From an uncultured Kiloniellaceae bacterium (lineage in GTDB: Bacteria; Pseudomonadota; Alphaproteobacteria; Kiloniellales; Kiloniellaceae), in contig CANMQP010000007.1 in the NCBI GenBank assembly GCA_947500035.1, forward strand, positions 248,001 through 312,000: 64,000 nucleotides of DNA, in the 5' to 3' direction. Within the stretch, counting starts at the first letter, position 1. Every line of letters starts with the position of its first letter. The notes below the pieces were generated by a model. It made no database searches and was not told the origin of the DNA. It was given only the letters and a program-made list of their open reading frames with translations. The translations under genes were made by a program, and so were the position numbers. Positions 15,354 through 23,646 of this stretch are shown here, piece after piece.

Positions 15354-16984
15354 CCCTCGAAAGAATAGCGGAGATTATCAAAACCAAGGCCGTCATCTAT
15401 TGTCGCGTTTCCAGCAGAAAACAGGCGAGCGAAGGGGCGGGTCTGGATAGTCAGGAACATCGCTGCAGAGTCTACGCCGAAGACAAGGGCTATCAGGTCA
15501 CGGCGGTCTTTCCCGACGATGCATCGGGCGGCGGCGACTTCATGAACCGCCCGGGCATGGTTGCGCTGCTCGCCTATCTTGATGCGCATCCGGACGAAAA
15601 CTTCGTCGTGATATTCGACGACTTGAAACGTTACGCCCGCGACACGGAATTTCATCTGAAGCTCAAGCGGGTGATGGCGGAGCGCGGTGCGACCCGCGAG
15701 TGCCTGAATTTTGCTTTTGATGATTCCGACGAGGGCGAGTTCTTCGAGACGATCGTGGCCGCTCAAAGCCAGTTGGAGCGAAAGCAGAACCGTCGTCAGG
15801 TACTGCAAAAGATGAAAGCCCGCGTCGAGCAGGGTTACGCGGTGTTCCGCGCCCCCAGGGGGTACCGCTACATTAAGCAGCGCGGCAATGGGAAGGTGCT
15901 GGTGCGCGACGAACCGCTGGCCTCGATCATTCAGGAAGCGCTGGAGGGCTATGCCTGCGGACGTTTCGACACGCAGAGCGAAGTCCGGCAGTTCCTGGAG
16001 TCTCGGCCAGAGTATCCGAAAGCGAAATCCGGATCGGTGACCTACGATGAAGTGGGGCGCTTGCTGACGTTGCCGATCTATGCGGGTTACGTAGAGGCGC
16101 CGAGTTGGAACATCTCTCGGCGCAAGGGGCAACATGAAGGGCTGGTTACCGCAGAGACATGGCATAAGATCCAAGATCGCCTCCAGGGAGGCGCCAAAGC
16201 GCCCGCGCGCAAGGATCTGGGCGATGTCTTTGCCTTGCGCGGATTCGTTCTCTGCGCTGACTGCGAGAACCCACTCTATTCTTGCGAGTCGCGTGGCAGT
16301 TCCGGCAAACGCTATCCCTATTATCTGTGCCAGACTAAAGGCTGTGACAGCTATGGTAAGTCGATCCGGCGTGACACCCTTGAAGGGGATTTCGAGGAGT
16401 TGCTCAAGTCACTGCGCCCATCGCAGAAGCTCCTGGCTCTGATACGAGATATGTTCCTGCACGCTTGGGAATTGCGCCGCACTCAGATGACGGAGATGCG
16501 CAAGCTGCTGCGCCGTGAAGTCAGCAAGCTCGAAAAGCAGATCGAAAGCTTCCTCGACAAGATCGCCGACGCCACCAGTGCCACAGCCGTAACGGCCTAT
16601 GAACGCCGCATAGAACGGTTGGAACAGGACCGGCTGCGTATGCAGGGGCAACTGGAGACAGCATGCCAGCCGAAGGCCGCTCCGGCAGAGTATCTAGAAC
16701 TCGCCCTGCAATTCTTCTCAAATCCTTGGAAACTCTGGGATTCTGGCCGTCCTGAGATGCGCAGATTGGTGCTTAGGCTAGCCTTTGAGGAACGCCTTGC
16801 CTACTGCCGGAAAACCGGCCCTAGAACCCCAAAAACCACCTTACCCTTCAATATGTTAAGGGAGGTTTCATGGGGTAAGGTAGGTTATGGTGCCCCCGGC
16901 CTGACTCGAACAGGCACGCCCGTGAAGGCAACAGATTTTGAGTCTGCCGCGTCTACCAATTCCGCCACGGGGGCCAGAGCCTGA
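15350..16984 (+). CDS. Large serine recombinase
   Basis: 544 residues. The catalytic domain (about 1-150) has YCRVSSRKQASEGAGLDSQ with the nucleophile Ser and conserved Arg residues. It is followed by a recombinase domain (about 165-270, GYAVFRAPRGYRY and TLPIYAGYVEAPSW), a zinc ribbon (CADCENPLYSC then CQTKGCDSYGK, about 303-345) and a long coiled coil (about 375-440). That order is the known large serine integrase layout used for site-specific integration and excision of islands and phages. Conserved sequence ends near FEERLAYCRKTG; the last 30 or so residues, from GAPGLTRTGTP on, are just the antisense of tRNA-Leu. The start has GAGAGGAGTC directly upstream. It is the last gene before the tRNA, the expected place for the element's own integrase. 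Confidence 0.9.
   Translation: MTLERIAEIIKTKAVIYCRVSSRKQASEGAGLDSQEHRCRVYAEDKGYQVTAVFPDDASGGGDFMNRPGMVALLAYLDAHPDENFVVIFDDLKRYARDTEFHLKLKRVMAERGATRECLNFAFDDSDEGEFFETIVAAQSQLERKQNRRQVLQKMKARVEQGYAVFRAPRGYRYIKQRGNGKVLVRDEPLASIIQEALEGYACGRFDTQSEVRQFLESRPEYPKAKSGSVTYDEVGRLLTLPIYAGYVEAPSWNISRRKGQHEGLVTAETWHKIQDRLQGGAKAPARKDLGDVFALRGFVLCADCENPLYSCESRGSSGKRYPYYLCQTKGCDSYGKSIRRDTLEGDFEELLKSLRPSQKLLALIRDMFLHAWELRRTQMTEMRKLLRREVSKLEKQIESFLDKIADATSATAVTAYERRIERLEQDRLRMQGQLETACQPKAAPAEYLELALQFFSNPWKLWDSGRPEMRRLVLRLAFEERLAYCRKTGPRTPKTTLPFNMLREVSWGKVGYGAPGLTRTGTPVKATDFESAASTNSATGARA
16834..16886. repeat. Imperfect inverted repeat abutting tRNA-Leu 3' end
   Basis: AACCACCTTACCC (16834-16846) and GGGTAAGGTAGGTT (16873-16886) are inverted copies that differ by one extra base, with a 26-bp spacer. 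The right arm ends one base before the encoded CCA end of the tRNA. It sits inside the recombinase coding frame. It could be part of the attachment site of the serine recombinase or a terminator for the island side; no T-run follows. Confidence 0.5.
16888..16974 (-). tRNA. tRNA-Leu (anticodon CAA)
   Basis: On the minus strand the 87-nt sequence starts GCCCCCGTGGCGGAATTGG and has the D-loop GGTAGACGC, an anticodon arm GCAGA-CTCAAAA-TCTGT with anticodon CAA, a class II long variable arm, a TTCGAGTC T-loop region, and a 3' CGGGGGC acceptor strand followed by A and an encoded CCA. The acceptor stem pairs perfectly over 7 bp. It reads UUG codons. The island lies at its 3' side, the usual integration side for tRNA-targeting elements, and the tRNA is intact. 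Confidence 0.95.
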
Positions 16985-17682
16985 TCGCGCCAAACGAAAG
17001 CGCTTGAACCGGCCTCCAGATCAAATTTCCGGAAACCAACCCACGTTCTTGGTGCTCTCGTCAAGAACGACCCTACTCGTGCGCGGGGATAATAGCCATG
17101 ACATCCGGCTTGGCAATAGGCCAATGCGGCGGGAGCGGTTTTTATCTTGGTATCTCGAGCCAGGGGGGGCCGACCCCGGTCGCTTCGTGAAGACGCACCT
17201 GACGAATGCTGGAGGATCCCAACCTAGTGTGTAACGTCAAGTGCTTGGGTACCGTCACCATGAATAGATCGCGGGTCATTTCTGATCGAAGTCCTTCCGC
17301 GTGCGGAACAAATCTTCACGGGACTCGCTCTTGACTCTCGAGAATTGGTAATTCCCCACAAGCTTTCGTGAGAATTTCAGTAGCTCTCGCACCACAAGTT
17401 GAGGTACAACTTAGTTAAAGGCTGTGGATTGTTGCTCAACAATTACGGCATTTCAGTGGCTTAGCCGGAGACATCTCAGGGAAACAGCTTGAGGTCCGGC
17501 AGCAAAATCGCTGAGGTGCCGGTTGAACAGCTCTGTGGCTATAACTTGAAGCAGTGCGGTCGTTACTTGGTTATTGAAATGCAAAGACCTTCCAAGGGCT
17601 CTATTCGCGAGAAACAACCGCGTTTAGGGAAGCCATGGGGGGTGCCAGTAATAGAGCGCCCATATGGGAGCTGTGTAGTAGA
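16985..17682. other. 698-bp gene-free region between tRNA-Leu and cold-shock gene
   Basis: No convincing protein gene is seen; the short frames present lack ribosome sites and family motifs. The left end must hold the tRNA-Leu promoter (reading left). The rest would form a very long leader or a separate small RNA gene ahead of the double cold-shock-domain protein. cspA-type genes are known to have long structured thermosensing leaders. Confidence 0.4.
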
Positions 17683-18234
17683 ATGAACACCCATCGCAAT
17701 TCTGATCGGATGGACGTGACCCACCGAGAAGTCAGTGCAGTGGTGAAGTGGTTTAATCCGACAAAGGGCTTTGGCTTTGTACAGCTTAGCGACGGTTCTC
17801 CGGATGCGTTTCTTCACATTTCGGCCGTAGAACGCGCCGGCCATCGCGATCTTCCTGACGGCACGACCCTTGTTTGCGATCTTTCCGCTGGCCAAAAAGG
17901 CCCGCAGGTGGCGCACATACATCACATTGAATCCATGCCCGACGTTCCGCCGCGCAGCAGTGGCGGCGATTATGGCGGCGGCGGTGGTGGCGGCGGTTAC
18001 GGCGGCTTTGAAGACACTGGAAACGACGAAGTCGTCGAAGGCTCGGTGAAGTTCTTTAATGCCGAAAAAGGCTTTGGCTTCGTCGCACCCGATAACGGCG
18101 GGAAGGACGTTTTTGTCTCTGCCCGGACCCTTGAACGCGCAGGCGTTATGAACCTGGATCCTGAAGCACGGGTCAGGATGACGACCAGGATGGGGCAAAA
18201 AGGCCCAATGGCTTCCAGCGTAGAGCTGCTCTAG
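17683..18234 (+). CDS. Double cold-shock-domain protein
   Basis: 183 residues with two CSD folds. Domain 1 (about 14-78) has KWFNPTKGFGFV (RNP1) and AFLHIS (RNP2). Domain 2 (about 115-180) has KFFNAEKGFGFVAP and VFVSA, where RNP2 lacks the usual His. They are joined by a Gly-rich linker GGDYGGGGGGGGYGGF. The known family binds single-stranded RNA or DNA, melting secondary structure and antiterminating transcription, and the double form is typical of alphaproteobacteria. ATG 17683 is chosen because homologues normally begin with a short polar lead before the first domain; ATG 17710 is possible. The ribosome site is weak, consistent with control through the long 5' leader. Confidence 0.9.
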   Translation: MNTHRNSDRMDVTHREVSAVVKWFNPTKGFGFVQLSDGSPDAFLHISAVERAGHRDLPDGTTLVCDLSAGQKGPQVAHIHHIESMPDVPPRSSGGDYGGGGGGGGYGGFEDTGNDEVVEGSVKFFNAEKGFGFVAPDNGGKDVFVSARTLERAGVMNLDPEARVRMTTRMGQKGPMASSVELL

Positions 18235-18252
18235 AAGCCAAAACGCTTCCCG

Positions 18253-18275
18253 GAAACCACGTGTGACGTGGTTTC
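18253..18275 (+). terminator. Hairpin after cold-shock gene
   Basis: A perfect 9-bp stem GAAACCACG/CGTGGTTTC with loop TGTGA, 18 bases past the stop codon of the cold-shock gene. No T-run follows, so it may be a Rho-assisted terminator or a 3' stabiliser. Confidence 0.5.
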
Positions 18276-18522
18276 ATGCTCTCTCCAGGTAGGAGGGCTT
18301 GTTTCTGCGTTCCTAGTAAAGCTTTATTTGGGCAGAGACTCCGGCTGAAACACTGCTGATCGGCGGACTCCTGTGAGACTTCGGATTGTACCGGACGCGG
18401 GCCGGCAGCGAAGGCCAAGCCAAGTATATCCATGTTTACTTTGAGCGCCGCCGGACGCTTTTTTCAGCGCGAAACGCCGACTGCCATTGGCGATCCACCC
18501 AGTTTTCTCTTCGCATGCTCCC

Positions 18523-18933
18523 TCACTGCAACGGACCGGTTTCAGTCTCTTCCTCCAGTGCAAGCGGAGAGACGTTACAGGGTCCCGCCTGATGATGAAC
18601 CAAGCGCCACTCACCGGCCTCGCGTGCGAAGTAATTGGTCGCGACCAGCACGCTGTCACCAACCTTTTCATAACAAATAACAAAAGCGGCATCCGGGCCC
18701 GCGGTAAAGGCCTGCGCACCATGACAGGAAACCTCCGGCGCATCGGGATTGGTCAGGATCGCCTCCCAGGAACCGAGCACTTCATCGCGGCCGGAAATCG
18801 CAGGCCAGCCGGGATGAGCACAGGCGACCGGCAGTTTTTCTGCCCATAGCTGCGCCATCATCGAGAGATCGCGCTGCCGGAATACGTGATAAAAGCTGTC
18901 GTTCAGGAACAGTACCTCGGCTTCAGCGTTCAT
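18523..18933 (-). CDS. NTF2/SnoaL-like fold protein
   Basis: 136 residues with the cone-shaped NTF2 layout: an N-terminal helix (LFLNDSFYHVFRQRDLSMMAQLWA), a strand with ACAHPGWPAISGRDEVLGSW, then beta strands ending GEWRLVHHQAGP. The AHPGW...GRDEVL...W segment is typical of SnoaL_3/DUF4440-type proteins. Family members include polyketide cyclases, isomerases and many binding proteins, so the reaction cannot be predicted. GGAGGAG eight bases before ATG 18933 fixes the start. It is convergent with the cold-shock gene. Confidence 0.85.
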   Translation of the reverse strand: MNAEAEVLFLNDSFYHVFRQRDLSMMAQLWAEKLPVACAHPGWPAISGRDEVLGSWEAILTNPDAPEVSCHGAQAFTAGPDAAFVICYEKVGDSVLVATNYFAREAGEWRLVHHQAGPCNVSPLALEEETETGPLQ

Positions 18934-19219
18934 ACGCAGTCTCCTCCACCTCGTTCTGTTCCAGGGTCATCCCCCATCGCACCAACCAATCCGAAAAGCA
19001 GCATAGCAAATACGGCCACGCCCCCCAACGGCTTCCGTGACCAAAGCCATCGGACCGTGACAAGGCCCTGGCAAGCGCACGTCTCGTCTGTTGCCCGTAA
19101 CCGGCCAAGCTGCTAAATGGTCCGGACGCGAACCGGACACAGAACCTGTTCCACTTCTTTGCCGAAGCCAGATTAAGGTTCCGGCAAGGCGTGATCCGAC
19201 TTAGAGGGGATTTCCAAGA

Positions 19220-19801
19220 GTGCTGCGACGTCTTTACGACTGGACCATGGATCTGGCCGCCCACCGCCATGCTCTCTGGGCCCTCGGGGCCATATCTTTC
19301 GTCGAATCTTCTTTTTTTCCTATTCCGCCGGATGTGCTGATCATTCCGATGGTGTTGGCCGCGCGCGATCAGGCCTGGAAGATCGCGCTGATTGCCACCA
19401 TAACTTCGGTTCTGGGTGGTCTGGCCGGCTACGGCATCGGTGTTTTCCTGTTCGACAGCGTGGGCCAGATGATCCTGGAGTTCTACGGCAAGGTCGACGC
19501 ATACGCGGACTTTCAGGTGCTCTACGCGGAATGGGGGGCCTGGATCGTCGCGGCAGCGGGCTTCACACCGATCCCCTACAAGGTCTTCACGATTGCCAGC
19601 GGCGCCCTGGCCCTCGACCCGGCGGTCTTTACCTTCGCATCCGCACTCTCCCGCGGCGCGCGCTTTTTCATCCTGGCCGGACTTCTCTGGTACTTCGGGC
19701 CGCCGATCAAAAGCTTTATCGAGAAGCATCTGCCAATTCTGGCAACCCTTTTCTTCGTGCTGCTGTTTGCCGGTTTTATAGCAATCCGATACCTTTTTTA
19801 G
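19220..19801 (+). CDS. YqaA/DedA-family membrane protein (VTT domain)
   Basis: 193 residues, GTG start. A VTT (SNARE-associated) fold with helices around residues 18-36, 50-75, 110-135 and 150-190. The ESSFFPIPPDVLIIPMVLA segment and the FTPIPYKVFTIASGAL re-entrant loop are family hallmarks (Pro-rich re-entrant hairpins, G-x-x-x-G near SRGARF). DedA-superfamily proteins act in inner-membrane lipid carrier handling; for the YqaA branch the substrate is unsettled. It lies upstream of dsbB and coq7 on the same strand with a 146-bp gap, so it may have its own transcript. TM count and length match the family. Confidence 0.85.
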   Translation: MLRRLYDWTMDLAAHRHALWALGAISFVESSFFPIPPDVLIIPMVLAARDQAWKIALIATITSVLGGLAGYGIGVFLFDSVGQMILEFYGKVDAYADFQVLYAEWGAWIVAAAGFTPIPYKVFTIASGALALDPAVFTFASALSRGARFFILAGLLWYFGPPIKSFIEKHLPILATLFFVLLFAGFIAIRYLF

Positions 19802-19947
19802 CTGAAATACCTGGAAATACAGGCACCAGAGCTCCCAGCGGTCCCGCCGCTACCTTTTGAAGCAGTGGTTTGAGAAGGCTGGGAAATCGCTCGACTTGAG
19901 GCTATATTCACGCGGTGCCTGATCTCGACCACTGCTTCGGAGCCTGA

Positions 19948-20466
19948 ATGTCTGCAATTGCTGAAACAAACCCGCTGTTTGAGAATCCGCGATTGATTCC
20001 AGCTGCGATCGTGGCGGTTTGCGTTGGAGCGTTGGGCAGTGCACTCGCCTCTGAGTATTGGGGAGGCCTGGACCCCTGCGTTCTTTGTATTTATCAGCGC
20101 TTTGCCTATGTCGGCGCCATGACCTTGGGCCTGATCGGCCTGATCCTCGCCCCGCGCGGAAAAGCCCTTAAAGCCGTCATTCTGCTCGCGGGCCTTGCCT
20201 TCCTGACCGGTGCCGGAATTGCCATGTTCCACGTCGGTGTCGAACAGCACTGGTGGCGCGGCACCGAAGCCTGTCATGCGCCGGCCATCGATTTTAACGC
20301 TCCGATCGCCGAAATGCGCGAACAGCTGCTGGCAAAGCAACCGGCGACCTGCGACACCATACCCTGGTCCTTTGCAGGTATCTCCATCGCGGGCTTCAAT
20401 GTGATTGCCTCGCTCCTCTTCGCGGGGGGCTGCGTCTGGGCGGCACGCCGCGTTACTGAATCCTGA
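19948..20466 (+). CDS. dsbB: Disulfide bond formation protein B
   Basis: 172 residues, four membrane helices (about 17-35, 48-66, 72-90, 142-165). The first periplasmic Cys pair is DPCVLCIYQR, the family CxxC with the conserved QR that contacts ubiquinone; the second pair is EACHAP and ATCDTIPW in the second periplasmic loop. DsbB re-oxidises DsbA and passes electrons to ubiquinone. It is 20 bp upstream of coq7, a ubiquinone biosynthesis gene, so the pair links quinone supply to a quinone-using enzyme. The cysteines are all present, so it should be active. Confidence 0.92.
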   Translation: MSAIAETNPLFENPRLIPAAIVAVCVGALGSALASEYWGGLDPCVLCIYQRFAYVGAMTLGLIGLILAPRGKALKAVILLAGLAFLTGAGIAMFHVGVEQHWWRGTEACHAPAIDFNAPIAEMREQLLAKQPATCDTIPWSFAGISIAGFNVIASLLFAGGCVWAARRVTES

Positions 20467-20486
20467 AGCAGTTCAAGGAGCCGGCA

Positions 20487-21074
20487 ATGAAAAAAGATCA
20501 AGCAACCGAAGCCCTCAAGAGCGAGGAAAAGCCACATCACAGGCTGCCTGGCGATCTGCCCAAGGAGGAAGAGCTGGCGCGCATGATCCGTGTGGATCAG
20601 GCCGGCGAGTACGGCGCCCGGCGGATCTACGAGGGACAACTTGCCGTGATGGGCCGGAACCATCCGAACTCCGCCACTGTTAAGCACATGCACGAGCAGG
20701 AGTTGCGGCATCTGGAAACCTTCGACCGGCTGGTTTGCGAACGCAGGGTCCGTCCGACCGCTCTGCAGCCGATCTGGCACGTCGCGGGCTTCGCTCTGGG
20801 CGCCGCAACCGCCCTTATGGGCGATAAAGCCGCCATGGCCTGCACAGTGGCCGTGGAAGAAGTGATCGACGAGCATTACGCCGAGCAATCCGCGCGCCTG
20901 GAAGACGACGAATCCGATCTGCGCGACACTATCGAGGAATTCCGGGCCGAGGAACTTGAACACCGGGATACCGCGCTGGAGCACGGTGCGGCGCAAGCGC
21001 CCGGCTATGAAGTGCTAAGTGCCGCCATCAAAACAGGGTCACGGATCGCGATCTGGCTCTCCCAACGCGTTTAG
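20487..21074 (+). CDS. coq7: Demethoxyubiquinone hydroxylase (Coq7 family)
   Basis: 195 residues. It carries the di-iron ferritin-like ligand set: Glu in RVDQAGEYGA, the ExxH of HEQELRHLETF, Glu in VAVEEVIDEHY, and the ExxH of AEELEHRD. The enzyme hydroxylates demethoxyubiquinone at C6 in ubiquinone synthesis. Hydrophobic helices (PIWHVAGFALGAATALMG) suit peripheral membrane binding. CAAGGAG is eight bases upstream of ATG 20487. It is the likely second gene of a dsbB-coq7 operon. Length and motifs match the alphaproteobacterial family. Confidence 0.95.
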   Translation: MKKDQATEALKSEEKPHHRLPGDLPKEEELARMIRVDQAGEYGARRIYEGQLAVMGRNHPNSATVKHMHEQELRHLETFDRLVCERRVRPTALQPIWHVAGFALGAATALMGDKAAMACTVAVEEVIDEHYAEQSARLEDDESDLRDTIEEFRAEELEHRDTALEHGAAQAPGYEVLSAAIKTGSRIAIWLSQRV

Positions 21075-21161
21075 GCACGACAAGGCACCTGGCGCTAACT
21101 GCTGGGCCAAGCACGGACCCCAGTGCGGACACCTCGTTCAGATAACGCTGACTGACCCGAT

Positions 21162-21722
21162 TCAGGACTCCAGTTCGGAATCCCAATACAGAAAGTCGTT
21201 CCAGCTCTCGTGAAGATAGTTTGGCGGGAAAGCGCGCCCGTTCTGCTGCAGTTCGTAAGTCGTCGGCGCTTCGACCGGACGCATCAGGGTCATACCGCAG
21301 TTGCCGAGCATTTGATTGCCCTTTGCGAGATTACAGTCCTGACAGGCTGTCACCACATTATCCCAGGTCGTGCGGCCGCCGCGCGAACGCGGAATGACGT
21401 GATCAAAGGTCAGTTCTTCCGACGGCAGATGGTCGCCACAGTATTGGCAGAGAAACCCATCGCGCAGAAATACGTTGAAGCGAGTGAAGGCAGGCCTCCG
21501 GTCGAGATGGACATATTCCTTCAGGGAAATGACACTTGGCAGCCTCATCTCAAAGCTTGGTGAGCGCACAGTGTGCTCATATTCCGAGATGATGTTGACG
21601 CGCCCCAGGAACGCAGCCTTGACCGAATCCTGCCACGACCAAAGAGACAAGGGAAAATAGCTCAACGGGCGAAAATCCGCGTTGAGCACCAATGCCGGAA
21701 AAGCATTAGCCGTACTACCCAC
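21162..21722 (-). CDS. HNH endonuclease family protein
   Basis: 186 residues when started at GTG 21722, chosen because AAGGAGG lies eight bases upstream; the longer frame to 21842 has no such site. After an N-terminal part (ALVLNADFRPLSYFPLSLW) comes an HNH domain with zinc-type Cys pairs CQYCG and CQDC and the catalytic segment LTFDHVIPRSRGGRTTWDN. HNH nucleases of this widespread group cut DNA with a metal ion; its cellular role in alphaproteobacteria is not established. It stands alone, convergent with coq7. All HNH residues are visible, so it is probably active. Confidence 0.9.
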   Translation of the reverse strand: MGSTANAFPALVLNADFRPLSYFPLSLWSWQDSVKAAFLGRVNIISEYEHTVRSPSFEMRLPSVISLKEYVHLDRRPAFTRFNVFLRDGFLCQYCGDHLPSEELTFDHVIPRSRGGRTTWDNVVTACQDCNLAKGNQMLGNCGMTLMRPVEAPTTYELQQNGRAFPPNYLHESWNDFLYWDSELES

Positions 21723-22002
21723 GCTGTGCACCTCCTTCTGTACTACTACATAGTGTGCATTCGCGTTTACTCGCCGGAAATCCGACGACGCTCTACTTCT
21801 TGATAGCGGACCTGTCGAGGATACACAACATATTGTGGTCAAAGCGTAAAGATCTTCACCGTCTTGTCATACGACAAGACGTCGCAGGTCGGGCCCGCCG
21901 CTTCAGAATCGAAACGCTGCTGCGCTTCAATTTCTTTAATTTCAGAGACTTAGATCTTATTCTACCGTGGAAACGACCGCTCAGCGCGTGACGCTCGTAA
22001 AG

Positions 22003-22686
22003 CTATGATTCGTCCTCGCCGCCGGCCAACGCAAAGGTTTCCATGAGGAAGCCGATCCCCATACGCAGCCCATTTTCATCGATACCATGGGCAAGACCGG
22101 GTATCATTTGAGAGTAGACAGTCAAATCGTGACCCAAGAGCGCCTTTTCAGCGGCGCCCAGGGCTTGCGGCGGCACAACGTCGTCATCTTCGCCATGGAT
22201 CAGCAACACCCGCGGCTTACTCTTCAACTCATCCTCAAGATATCCCGGAGCGATCAGCGCGCCGGAATAGCCGATGACCGCCGCACAGCAATTGGGACGC
22301 CTTGTGGCCACGTGCAGCGCCATCATGGTGCCCTGCGAAAACCCGAGAAGCACCAGCTTGTCATCCGTCAGACCGTGGTTCTTGAGCTCTTCATCGAGAA
22401 AGTCGTCGAGGATCGGTGCGGCCGCGCGCACGCCAGACAGAATCTTGTCGGGATCCCGGTTCGCGAGGCTGAACCACTGATGGCCCATGGGCGCCATATC
22501 GCAGGGCTCCGGAGCATTTGGCGCAACGAAGGCCGCATTGGGAAAAGCCTGGGCCAGGATTGGCGCCAGTCCAAAGAGGTCGTTTCCATCGGCCCCGAGG
22601 CCATGCAGCATAACGATCAGATACTCAGCCGCACCGCCTGAGGCAGGTGTGGCGCGTGGTCCGTCAAGTTTGTTCGCAACGGCCAT
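22003..22686 (-). CDS. Phospholipase/carboxylesterase family hydrolase
   Basis: 227 residues from ATG 22686 (AAGGA ten bases upstream; the frame extends to 22746 without a ribosome site). It has an alpha/beta hydrolase fold with the oxyanion part VMLHGLGADGND, nucleophile elbow GFSQGTM, acid Asp in HGEDDDVVP and catalytic His in GLAHGID. The family (YpfH/acyl-protein thioesterase type) hydrolyses short-chain esters; the natural substrate is unknown. It stands on the same strand as the glycosylase behind it with a 187-bp gap. Confidence 0.9.
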   Translation of the reverse strand: MAVANKLDGPRATPASGGAAEYLIVMLHGLGADGNDLFGLAPILAQAFPNAAFVAPNAPEPCDMAPMGHQWFSLANRDPDKILSGVRAAAPILDDFLDEELKNHGLTDDKLVLLGFSQGTMMALHVATRRPNCCAAVIGYSGALIAPGYLEDELKSKPRVLLIHGEDDDVVPPQALGAAEKALLGHDLTVYSQMIPGLAHGIDENGLRMGIGFLMETFALAGGEDES

Positions 22687-22873
22687 TTTGGCGGAATCCT
22701 TCGGCAATCCAGTGTTCCTCATAGCCGATTCGGGCCGCGCCGTCACCCTTTCAGGGTTTCTGGGCGCACTTTTGTGACGAATTCAAACGCATGCTTGCAG
22801 CTTTTTGGATTCAATCGGGCCATCAGACGCCGCGCGGCATGTCATTCGATCCAGCTCGCAGGACAGGACGCCC

Positions 22874-23551
22874 TCAAAACCCGCCGTCCGGAACGCCCGG
22901 GTGGCGATAGAGATGCCAGAGAAACCGGGCCGCCGCCGTGCGGTAGGGCCGCCAGCCTTGCGCAAGAGCGATCATCACATCCCCCACCGGACGCTCGGAA
23001 AGACCCTTGAGTTTCTGCGCAGCCACCTGGACCGCGAGATCGCCGGCAGGCCAGATGTCCGGCCGTTGCAATGCAAATAGAAGATAGACCTCCGCCGTCC
23101 AGCGCCCGATGCCCTTCGCCTGCATCAAGGCGGCCGCAGCCGCTTCATCATCCAGTGAAGCAATCGCCTCCAGATCGATCCGGCCGGAGAGAATGTCTTC
23201 CGCCAATGCCCGGCCATAACGCTGCTTTGGCCGGCTCAGCCCGATCTGCTTTTGCGTTTCATCATCCAGTGCCAGGAACCCCTCAGCCGTAACCGGCTGC
23301 AAGGCGGCATCGAGACGACCGATAATGGCCTGCGCGGCCTGAGCCGAGACCTGTTGCGCCGCCATGATCCGGATCAGTCCGGCAAAGCCCGGCTCGTGAC
23401 GCCGCACCGGTGGCAGGCCGCAAACCTCATAAGCAATCGCGATGTCGCTGTCCCGCTCCGCGAGCGCTTCCATGGCAGGGCGCAGCGCCTCGTCAGCGGG
23501 CGCCGCTCTCGCCTTTGTCTCTTGATCCTGGCTGGTTTCGTTCTGGCTCAT
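22874..23551 (-). CDS. AlkA-type DNA-3-methyladenine glycosylase (HhH-GPD)
   Basis: 225 residues. The helix-hairpin-helix segment LMQAKGIGRWTAEVYLLF is followed by the catalytic Asp in IWPAGDLAVQ, the HhH-GPD signature. No [4Fe-4S] cluster cysteines are seen at the end, unlike MutY/Nth. The family removes alkylated bases from DNA, starting base-excision repair. The N-terminal 25 residues are low-complexity and may be extra. It diverges from gluQ with 95 bp between starts. Confidence 0.92.
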   Translation of the reverse strand: MSQNETSQDQETKARAAPADEALRPAMEALAERDSDIAIAYEVCGLPPVRRHEPGFAGLIRIMAAQQVSAQAAQAIIGRLDAALQPVTAEGFLALDDETQKQIGLSRPKQRYGRALAEDILSGRIDLEAIASLDDEAAAAALMQAKGIGRWTAEVYLLFALQRPDIWPAGDLAVQVAAQKLKGLSERPVGDVMIALAQGWRPYRTAAARFLWHLYRHPGVPDGGF

Positions 23552-23646
23552 GACTGGACATTATCCAAGATCTCCTGGAAAGTCCGCCCCGGATTTATCC
23601 ACTCCAGAGATTTCGACAGAACCCAGCAAGGAGACGCGCAACTCCA

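Noticed and set aside
16885-16984. C-terminal domain of the serine recombinase
   Set aside because: The residues are antisense of tRNA-Leu, a known source of false protein sequence; the tRNA is the real feature.
17563-18198. Long minus-strand frame opposite the cold-shock gene
   Set aside because: Pure shadow of the two cold-shock domains on the plus strand.
19130-19145. Second LexA-like box GAAC...GAAC
   Set aside because: The spacing is 8, not 7, and it lies away from any repair gene start.
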